Shown piece after piece: positions 1 through 6,700 of a stretch of 7,220 nt of DNA (its first letter is position 1; each line of letters opens with the position of its first letter). The stretch is taken from contig JASKZT010000056.1 in the NCBI GenBank assembly GCA_030145965.1, positions 1-7,220 on the forward strand, given 5' to 3'. The translations under genes were made by a program, and so were the position numbers. Origin of the DNA: Ornithinimicrobium sp. Its GTDB lineage: Bacteria; Actinomycetota; Actinomycetes; Actinomycetales; Dermatophilaceae. The notes under the pieces were generated by a model that worked only from the letters and a program-made list of their open reading frames with translations, was not told the origin of the DNA and searched no databases.

Positions 1-611
1 CCCCGCATCGCCTCGAGCACCTCGGGGGCCGGGACGAGGGCGAGCTGGGCGGCGAAGCGGGCGGCGCGCATCATCCGCAGCGGGTCGTCGCTGAAGGACA
101 CGTCGGGGGTGTGCGGGGTGCGCAGCCGGGCGGCGGCGAGGTCGGTCAGGCCGTCGTGCGGGTCGACGAAGGTCAGGTCGGGCAGCCGCAGCGCCATCGC
201 GTTGACGCTGAAGTCGCGGCGGACCAGGTCGCCGGAGAGGTTGTCGCCGAAGGCGACGACCGGCTTGCGCGAGTGCTCGTCGTAGGCGTCGGCGCGGTAG
301 GTCGTGATCTCCAGGGTGTCCCGGCCCCGGCGGCAGCCGATGGTGCCGAACGCCCGGCCCATGTCCCACGTCGTGTCGGCCCACCCCTGGAGGACCTCCT
401 CGATCTGCTCCGGCCGGGCCGAGGTGGCGAAGTCGAGGTCGCTCGAGGTGCGGCCGAGGAAGGCGTCCCGGACGGGGCCGCCGACCAGCGCGATCTCGTG
501 GCCGGCGGCGGCGAAGCGCTCGCCGACCTCGGTGAGCAGGGGCAGCGTCGGGCGGAGGTGACGGAGGGCCTGGACCAGGAGGGCACCGTCGGCCGTGGTG
601 GAGGTGGACAT
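1..611 (-). CDS. cca: CCA tRNA nucleotidyltransferase, N-terminal part (3' end cut by window)
   Basis: This enzyme adds or repairs the 3'-terminal CCA of tRNAs in the cytoplasm, using CTP and ATP without a template. The first 203 codons are present and the frame stays open to the window edge. Family motifs appear in order: GGPVRDAFLGR (residues 44-54, nucleotide-binding loop), DLDFAT (58-63, with metal-binding Asp58 and Asp60), EITTYR (101-106), RRDFSVNAMAL (131-141) and DDPLRMMRAARFAAQL near residue 180 onward, which starts the neck region. The ATG at 611 gives a normal N-terminus and has GGAG five bases upstream on the minus strand (617-620). The remaining neck, body and tail domains, usually bringing bacterial enzymes to 400-490 residues, lie beyond position 1. 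It is transcribed divergently from the NUDIX operon, as pcnA is from mutT4 in mycobacteria. The motifs leave little doubt about the family. Confidence 0.96.
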   Translation of the reverse strand, partial: MSTSTTADGALLVQALRHLRPTLPLLTEVGERFAAAGHEIALVGGPVRDAFLGRTSSDLDFATSARPEQIEEVLQGWADTTWDMGRAFGTIGCRRGRDTLEITTYRADAYDEHSRKPVVAFGDNLSGDLVRRDFSVNAMALRLPDLTFVDPHDGLTDLAAARLRTPHTPDVSFSDDPLRMMRAARFAAQLALVPAPEVLEAMR

Positions 612-616
612 ATCGT

Positions 617-620
617 CTCC
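617..620 (-). promoter_or_regulatory. Ribosome-binding site of cca
   Basis: The minus strand reads GGAGACGATATG, which puts a GGAG Shine-Dalgarno core five bases before the ATG at 611. This supports that ATG as the start of cca. Confidence 0.7.
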
Positions 621-629
621 AGGGTAGGG

Positions 630-646
630 GACCGGCCCGCCCGGTC
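630..646. repeat. 17-bp dyad, GACCGG-N5-CCGGTC, in the divergent intergenic region
   Basis: Perfect six-base arms (630-635 and 641-646) flank a five-base centre. The dyad lies 18 bp upstream of the cca ATG and about 45 bp upstream of the NUDIX ATG, where an operator for the divergent pair could sit. In DNA this rich in G and C such short dyads also arise by chance, so function is unproven. Confidence 0.3.
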
Positions 647-672
647 GCTGATCCCTGGGCGACGGCGACCCG

Positions 673-691
673 CACTGGTTACAGTGGGAGG
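673..691 (+). promoter_or_regulatory. Candidate NUDIX-operon promoter: TACAGT -10 box inside a CACTG-N4-CAGTG dyad
   Basis: TACAGT (680-685) fits the actinobacterial TANNNT -10 consensus. Six bases separate it from the ATG at 692, so transcription would begin at or next to the A of the start codon, the usual geometry of leaderless genes in this phylum. The GGGAGG just before the ATG has no spacer and would be a poor Shine-Dalgarno site. The -10 box is overlapped by a perfect dyad, CACTG (673-677) and CAGTG (682-686), which could be an operator. No convincing -35 element is seen 16-19 bp upstream. The promoter is an inference from spacing and consensus only. Confidence 0.5.
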
Positions 692-1174
692 ATGACCACC
701 GCCTCCCGACCCCAGCCGTCCACGCGACGACTGCCGTCGGTGAGCGAGACCTCGGCGGGCGGGGTCGTCATCGACGTCCACGACGGACGGGCCCGGATCG
801 CGATCATCGCCCGGCGCAACCGCTCGGGCAAGGTCGAGTGGTGCCTGCCCAAGGGTCACGTCGAGCCGGGCGAGACGCTCGTGCAGACCGCGGAGCGGGA
901 GGTCGAGGAGGAGACCGGCATCGAGGGCAGGGTGCTCGTCACCCTGGGCACCATCGAGTACTGGTTCACCACCTCCTCCCACCGGATCCACAAGATGGTC
1001 CACCACTACCTGCTCGAGGCGACCGGTGGCTACCTCACGATCGAGAAGGACCCTGACCAGGAGGCGATCGACGCCATCTGGGTGCCGTTGGACGAGGTCC
1101 ACCGCAAGCTGACCTTCCCCAACGAGCGCCGCATCGCGCGGGAGGCGTGGACGCGCCTGACCCGGAGCGCCTGA
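692..1174 (+). CDS. NUDIX hydrolase (MutT4-like by position)
   Basis: NUDIX enzymes hydrolyse nucleoside diphosphates linked to another group, such as oxidised dNTPs, dinucleoside polyphosphates or nucleotide sugars, using Mg2+ in the cytoplasm. The 160-residue protein has a perfect NUDIX box, G-x5-E-x7-REVEEETGI, at residues 55-77, preceded by the common VEWCLPKGHVEPGE context. Its length is typical of a single-domain member. The C-terminal part (HKMVHHYLLEA near residue 110, AIWVPLDE and NERRIAREA further on) resembles the MutT/Ap4A-type subgroup. The ATG at 692 is chosen because the next in-frame start, GTG at 740, has no ribosome-binding site and would trim sequence close to the first strand. 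It has the position of mycobacterial mutT4 (Rv3908) beside cca. The substrate cannot be told from the sequence. The gene ends seven bases before the next one, so it is probably the first gene of an operon. Confidence 0.95.
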   Translation: MTTASRPQPSTRRLPSVSETSAGGVVIDVHDGRARIAIIARRNRSGKVEWCLPKGHVEPGETLVQTAEREVEEETGIEGRVLVTLGTIEYWFTTSSHRIHKMVHHYLLEATGGYLTIEKDPDQEAIDAIWVPLDEVHRKLTFPNERRIAREAWTRLTRSA

Positions 1175-1181
1175 CGACGTC

Positions 1182-3791
1182 GTGGTCCGGTCAGCCCGCC
1201 GCTCCCCGTGGGCGGCCCGTCCTCGTGCCGCAGCGGCGGTCGGGCTCCTCGCCCCCCTCCTGACGCTCCTGCCCGCCGTCGTCACCGGTGGCTGGGGCGC
1301 CCCGGCGGCCCTCGCGGCGCCGGTCCCGGCAGCGGCGTCGGCGGTCGCGGAGGACGTCCTGGTGGAGGACGCGCAGGAGGGGCTGCGCCTCGTCGTGGAC
1401 GAGGTCCGACCCACCGTGCCCCGCGTGGGGGAGCCGGTCTCGGTGCGCGGGCGCATCGTCAACGACGGTCCCGCCCAGCGCCGCCTCACCACGGTCACCG
1501 CCCGCGCGATGTGGACCCCGCTGCTGGCCCGGGCCGACGTGACCAGCTGGCTCGAGGGGAGCGACACCCGGCAGGCCGGGTGGATCCTCGGCGTCGACGA
1601 CGTGGGTCCCGTCGTCGTGCCGGGAGCCTCCATCCCCTTCCGGGTCGAGATCCCCGCCGACACCTTCCTCGGGCTGCCGACGGACCTGACCGCGCTCGCG
1701 GTGGAGCTCGAGGCCTCGGGGGCCTCTGACGTCTGGGCCACGCAGGAGCAGCTGGAGGAGGAGCCGGTCGTGACGCGCACCGTGCTCACGGCCGTGCGCC
1801 CGGCCCCGGTGGAGGACCCGCTCGACGTCGCCTGGGTGGTGCCGCTCACCCTGCCGGCCGACCCCGGGCTCACCGCCCCGGACGACGAGGACCGCCACGC
1901 CGCGTGGCTCGCGGCGACCGGGCCGGGCTCGCAGGCCCGCACCTGGCTGGAGAACCTCTCCGTGCCCGGCGTGACGTGGATGGTCGACCCGGCGCTGCTC
2001 GTCCCGGTCGAGCGCGGCCGGCAGCTCCTTCCGGAGCAGCCCGAGGAGCTCGAGGAGCCGGACGACCGGCCCGAGGACGGCCCACCGGGCGACCCGACCG
2101 GAGAGACGTCCCCGGGCCCGACCACCTCCCCCGACGACGACGGCACCGAGGAGGACGCGCCGCGGCCGAGCGGCACCGACGACGCCACGGTGACCACCGC
2201 CGCCCCGCCCGCGGGGGGCGGCGAGGGAGGCGCGGGCGTGACCGGTGGCGACGACGCGTCCCGCACCACGACGGCGCCGACGGACAGCCTCGACGACGGC
2301 CAGCATCTCGGCGGGCAGCCCGACGCCGGGCCGGGGCCGGTGGACGGGGAGGACGTCGACACCGCCCTGGCCACCCTGCGCGGTCTGCTGGCCCGGACGC
2401 CCACGGCCCAGCTGTGGTGGACCCCGGTCGGTGACCCCGACGTCGGGGCCCTGCTCCGGCTCGACCCGGCCGAGGTGGAGGCGCGCGAGGTGCTGGGCGC
2501 GCCCCTGGGCGAGACCACGGCCCAGACCGAGCGGCTCCTGCGACGGGGCCGCGGCGACGTGGCCTGGCCCGAGCTGGCGGCGGTCGGTGAGCAGGACCTC
2601 GCCACGCTCGACCGGTTCTGGGCCTCCCGGTCGCAGACCCCCGGCGGCCTGGGAGCCGTCGTCGTGCCGCGGGAGTCGCTGAGCGGGGGCTCCAACACCT
2701 TCGTCGGCACCGCCGTCCGCCGGGTCCGGCAGGACGAGAGCGTCGTCGCGCTCGGGGCCGACACCCGCGGCGCGGCGCTCCTGGCCGGGCTCACCGAGGA
2801 CTCGGCGCGGCTGGGCGAGGGGGCGGTGACCCAGCGCCTGCTGGCCGACAGCCTCACCGCCTACCTGCAGGAGCCCGTCGCGTCCCGCTCCATGGTCTAC
2901 GCACCCCCGCGCGGGACGGCGGCGACGGCCGGCGTCGTCGCCGAGCTGTCAGAGGCCTTCGAGGAGGCGCCGTGGGTCAACCACGTGCCGGCGGCCGACC
3001 TGCTGGAGGCCGCCGAGGACCCCGCGCTCGAGCCCGCCCCGCTCACCGGGGTGGCTCCGTCGGCCGGGGTGCTCGGGCGGGCGCTGGTGGACCGGGTGAC
3101 CCCGCTGCCCACGCCGCTGGGCGACCGGCAGGTGCGCAACCTCACCCGGCTCGACGACTCCCTCACGGGTCTCGGCCAGGTCCTGGCCGAGACGAGCGCC
3201 GTCCGCGCCTGGGAGCCGCTCGTCGCCCACCTCTGGTCGACCAGGTGGCGGGGCCAGCCCGACGCGTGGGTCCGCTCGATGCAGGACGTCCGCCGGCCGG
3301 TGCAGACCACCCAGGAGGCCGTGCACGTCAACCCCAGCACCGTCAACTTCCTCTCCGACCAGGGACTCATGCAGCTGACCGTCGTCAACGACCTGCCCGT
3401 CGCGGTCGAGGGGGTGCGCGTCGAGGTCGTGCCCGAGCGCACCCTGTTCCGGGTGCTCGAGCAGCCCGAGCCGATCTCGATCGGCCCCGGCAGCCGCGCC
3501 ACGGTCTCCTTCACCGCCCAGGCCGTGACCCGCGGCGTGACCACCGTCGACGCCCGGCTGACCGCGCCCAACGGCACCGAGCTCGGCGACGCCGCCGAGG
3601 TCAGCGTGCGCGTGCAGCCCACGGGCGTGTGGATCTACTGGGTGCTCGGCTCGATCGCCGGGCTCGTCCTCGTCCTGGGCCTGCTGCGCTCCCGGCGCAC
3701 CGCCCCGCGCTCCGCCGTCGTGGCGGCCTCGACGGGCCCCTCCCGCCGACCGGCGGGAGCCATGCCCACCATCCCGGAGGAGAACCGGTGA
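1182..3791 (+). CDS. DUF6049 family secreted, membrane-anchored protein (Rv3909-like)
   Basis: The molecular function is unknown. This is a large envelope protein found next to murJ in actinobacteria. The 869 residues begin with a signal peptide: an Arg-rich n-region, a hydrophobic stretch at about 16-35, and cleavage likely near the AxA at 43-46. A beta-rich Ig-like domain follows (about 55-180). The middle region contains VAWVVPLTLP, VTWMVDPALLVP and LWWTPVGDPDVGALL, a pattern I associate with this family. A low-complexity acidic Thr/Pro/Gly stretch at about 285-390 interrupts it. A second beta-sandwich (about 715-812) precedes one membrane helix (817-835) and a basic cytosolic tail, so most of the protein should face outside. 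The GTG start at 1182 is the only start codon between the in-frame stop at 1158 and the signal peptide. The nearest GGAG lies 14 bases away, so translation may be coupled to the NUDIX gene. It overlaps murJ by GTGA. Partnership with MurJ is inferred from context. Confidence 0.87.
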   Translation: MVRSARRSPWAARPRAAAAVGLLAPLLTLLPAVVTGGWGAPAALAAPVPAAASAVAEDVLVEDAQEGLRLVVDEVRPTVPRVGEPVSVRGRIVNDGPAQRRLTTVTARAMWTPLLARADVTSWLEGSDTRQAGWILGVDDVGPVVVPGASIPFRVEIPADTFLGLPTDLTALAVELEASGASDVWATQEQLEEEPVVTRTVLTAVRPAPVEDPLDVAWVVPLTLPADPGLTAPDDEDRHAAWLAATGPGSQARTWLENLSVPGVTWMVDPALLVPVERGRQLLPEQPEELEEPDDRPEDGPPGDPTGETSPGPTTSPDDDGTEEDAPRPSGTDDATVTTAAPPAGGGEGGAGVTGGDDASRTTTAPTDSLDDGQHLGGQPDAGPGPVDGEDVDTALATLRGLLARTPTAQLWWTPVGDPDVGALLRLDPAEVEAREVLGAPLGETTAQTERLLRRGRGDVAWPELAAVGEQDLATLDRFWASRSQTPGGLGAVVVPRESLSGGSNTFVGTAVRRVRQDESVVALGADTRGAALLAGLTEDSARLGEGAVTQRLLADSLTAYLQEPVASRSMVYAPPRGTAATAGVVAELSEAFEEAPWVNHVPAADLLEAAEDPALEPAPLTGVAPSAGVLGRALVDRVTPLPTPLGDRQVRNLTRLDDSLTGLGQVLAETSAVRAWEPLVAHLWSTRWRGQPDAWVRSMQDVRRPVQTTQEAVHVNPSTVNFLSDQGLMQLTVVNDLPVAVEGVRVEVVPERTLFRVLEQPEPISIGPGSRATVSFTAQAVTRGVTTVDARLTAPNGTELGDAAEVSVRVQPTGVWIYWVLGSIAGLVLVLGLLRSRRTAPRSAVVAASTGPSRRPAGAMPTIPEENR
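2034..2351 (+). other. Low-complexity acidic Thr/Pro/Gly/Ser segment inside the DUF6049 protein
   Basis: About 106 codons (residues 285-390) are made almost entirely of Asp, Glu, Pro, Gly, Thr, Ser and Ala. Runs such as EELEEPDD, TTSPDDDGTEED and ATVTTAAPPAGGG occur, with no predicted hydrophobic core. The segment separates the folded VTWMVDPALLVP part from the DVDTALATLRGLL part. It is in frame, keeps G/C-ending codons and shows no exact tandem repeat. It probably forms an extracellular disordered loop or linker. Confidence 0.7.
3776..3782 (+). promoter_or_regulatory. Ribosome-binding site of murJ
   Basis: GGAGGAG lies inside the last codons of the preceding gene, five bases before the GTG at 3788. 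It is the strongest Shine-Dalgarno site in the window and fixes the murJ start. Because GTG overlaps the upstream TGA as GTGA, the two genes are probably translationally coupled. Confidence 0.85.
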
Positions 3792-6700
3792 GCTCAGCCT
3801 CGTCCCCCTCGTCGTCCGAGCCGTCGGAGCCGACCGAGAGCGCGGGCCCGTCGTCGTCGGCCTCGCTGGCGCGCTCCAGCCTGGTCATGGCCGGGGGCAC
3901 CCTGGTCTCGCGCGTGCTCGGGCTCGTGCGGGTGTCCCTGCTCGCGGCGGCGATCGGGGTCTTCACCCCCGCCGGCAACGTCTGGCAGGCCGCCAACTCG
4001 CTGCCCAACACCATCTACGTGCTCCTCGCGGCCGGCGTGCTCAACGTCGTGCTCCTGCCCCAGATCACCCGGGCCCTCATGCGCGGGGAGCAGGGGCGCG
4101 ACTACACCGACCGCCTGCTCACCCTCGCCCTGACCGTCCTCGTCGGCGGGACGGTCGTCTTCGTCGCCGCGACGCCGCTGGTCACCAAGCTCTACAACAT
4201 CGAGTGGCCCTGGGGCGGCCCGGAGCTGAGCCTGGCGATCCTCTTCGCCTACCTGTGCATCCCGCAGATCCTCTTCTACGGCCTGCACACGCTCCTGGGT
4301 CAGGTGCTCGCCGCCCATCACCGCTTCGGCGCGTTCATGTGGAGCCCGGCGCTGGCCAACGTCGTCGCCCTCGCCGGGATCGTCGTCTTCATGCGCCGCT
4401 ACCCCGAGGCCGCGCTGGCGCCCGACGACGGCGGGATCCCGCTGGACGCCTGGACCCCCGCCATGGTCTGGCTGCTGGCCGGCAGCGCGACGCTCGGCAT
4501 CCTCCTGCAGGCGGTCGTGCTGCTGCCTGTCGTGCGCCGCACCGGCTTCCGGTGGCGCTTCCGCTGGGGCTTCCGCGGGGTGGGCCTCGGCTCGGCCTCG
4601 CGGATGGCCGGGTGGTCCCTCGCCGACGTCGGCGTCAGCCAGCTCGGCATGGTCTTCGTCTACAACATCCTGGCGTGGGTGGCGGTGGCGGCGCCGACCG
4701 CACCGGGCAAGGCGGCCTACGACAACGCCTTCCTCATCTACATCCTGCCGCACTCGCTCATCGCGCTGTCGCTGCTCACCGCGATCTACCCGGTGCTGTC
4801 CAAGGCGGCCGCGCGCGACGCCCTGGAGGAGATGGCCGGGCACACCGCCCGCGGGCTGCGGCTGCTCGGGACCGCCATGGTCCCCATGGCCGTCGCCATG
4901 GTCGTCCTCGCGCCCTACGTCATCCGGGTGATCTTCCCCGAGAACGTCGACCCGCGGGCCATGGCGCAGATCCTCACGGCCCTCAGCCTGGGCCTGGTCT
5001 CCTACGGCGTCTACCTGCTCTGCGCCCGGGTCTTCTACTCCTTCGAGGACGCCCGGACCCCCTTCTTCTTCCAGCTCTCGATCACCGGCGTGCTGCTCCT
5101 GGTGCTCGTGCTGGCCCGCAGCACCTCGCCCGAGACGGCGGCGGTGCTCGTCGCGCTGGGCCAGGCCCTGGGGCAGACCACGGCGGCCGTCCTCGCCCTG
5201 CGTGCCGTGCGTCGCCGCCTGCCGGCGCAGGGGCTCGGGCTCCGCGGCGTCGCGAGCACCTTCGGCCGGGCCGCGGCGGCCGCGCTCCTCGCGGCGGTGC
5301 CGACCTGGCTGCTCATGCGGCTGCTCGTGCCGACGGACCTCGTCCGGACCGACTCCGTGACGCTCGCCGAGTGGCTGCGCGTGGCCGGCGCGCTCGCGGT
5401 GTGCGGAGTCGTCTACCTCGCCGTGTACGCCGTGGCCGCCCACCGTCTGGGGGTGGCCGAGCTGGCCGAGGCCGCCGGACCCCTGGTGCGCCGGGTGCCC
5501 GGGGCGGCGCGGTTGCTGTCCCGGCTGGGGGGCCGACGCCCGGTCGCTCCGTCCGGCGACGACGCGACCGGCGGGACGGAGGACGGCGAAGGGCCGGGGA
5601 CCGGCGAGCCGGGGGGACCCGACGGTCAGCCGGCGGGACCTGCGCGCACGGCGAGGGGCCGGGCCGAGGGGGCCGACCGCCAGCCGGTCCCGCGCGCGCC
5701 CTACCGCGGGGTGGCAGGGCTGCCGACCGGCCCGACCCCGGGGCACCCCGACGACAGCGGCGCCCTGCCGCTCCTGCCGTGGCACGACATCCCCTGGGAG
5801 GACGAGCACGGCCGGCAGCGCGTCCCGAGCGCGTCAGACGCGGGCTCGGGCGCCCCAGCGGGCACACTAGGGTGGGATACGGCCCCACCTGGGGCGACAG
5901 GGAAGGACGGCGACATGGATCGGCTCGAGGTGGGCACCCTGCTGGGTGACCGCTACGCGCTGGACGAGCTGCTGGCGCGCCGCGACGGCGGCACGCTGGA
6001 GTACTGGTCCGCCCGCGACGTGACCCTCGGCCGCCTCGTCGCGGTCACCGTGCTGCCGGCGACCGGGGAGTTCGAGCCGGTAGCCCAGGCCGTGCTGGAC
6101 GGAGCCCGTCGCGTCGCCTCCGTCGACGACCCCCGCCTCGTGCGCGTCCTCGACGTCGGCACCGAGCTGGGCCTGTGCTGGATCATCGAGGAGGGCCTGA
6201 GCGAGGCCGAGTCCCTCGCCTCCCTCGTCGCCGACGGACCGCTGGCCCCCGAGGAGGTCCGCCGCATCGTCGGCGAGAGCGCCGCCGGCCTGGAGTCGGC
6301 CCGCCGTCGCGGCCTGCACCACCTCTACCTCAACCCGCACTCGGTGCTGCGCACCAGCGACGGCATCGTGAAGATCTCCGGCGTCGGCGTCGCCTCCGCC
6401 CTCGAGGGCACCGACGACGTCACCGCCACCGAGGCCTCGATCATCGACACCGCAGACCTGGTGTCCCTCCTCTACACCGGGCTGACCGCCCGGTGGCCCG
6501 GGGAGGACCTGCCCGGCCTGCGGCCCGCGCGACGCACGGCCGACGGCTCCGTCCCCGCCCCCTCCGAGCTGGTCGGCGGCGTGCCCGGCGACCTCGACGC
6601 GCTCTGCCGCCTCGTGCACGGGTCCGGCGCGCAGGCCGGCCGGCTGCCGCAGACGCCCGGCGAGCTGGCCCGCCAGCTGGCCCCGTGGGCCTCGGAGATG

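Noticed and set aside
621..626. TACCCT on the minus strand as a -10 box for cca
   Set aside because: It would start transcription within about three bases of the ATG and so exclude the good GGAG site just downstream of it, and no -35 is seen. The real cca promoter is probably further upstream.
111..695. A 194-codon plus-strand open frame across cca
   Set aside because: It is the complement of cca coding sequence. The minus strand has all the nucleotidyltransferase motifs.
173..2857. An 894-codon open frame on the minus strand
   Set aside because: It crosses cca, the NUDIX gene and most of the DUF6049 gene in the wrong frame. Its product is a Ser/Arg/Pro/Gly-rich string without domains, an artefact of stop-poor antisense frames in GC-rich DNA.
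3794..5809. A 671-codon minus-strand open frame opposite murJ
   Set aside because: The translation is Arg/Gly/Asp/Glu-rich low complexity with no family motif, while the plus strand encodes a clear multi-helix MurJ. It is an antisense shadow.
5871..5889. GGTGGG-N7-CCCACC as a transcription terminator between murJ and the pseudokinase
   Set aside because: The stem is only six pairs and no T-rich tract follows; the frame stays open through it. It is better treated as a possible leader hairpin.
4204..5949. A 581-codon plus-strand open frame in another frame than murJ
   Set aside because: It reads as Arg/Ala/Pro/Gly-rich sequence with no hydrophobic pattern and overlaps the MurJ coding frame throughout.
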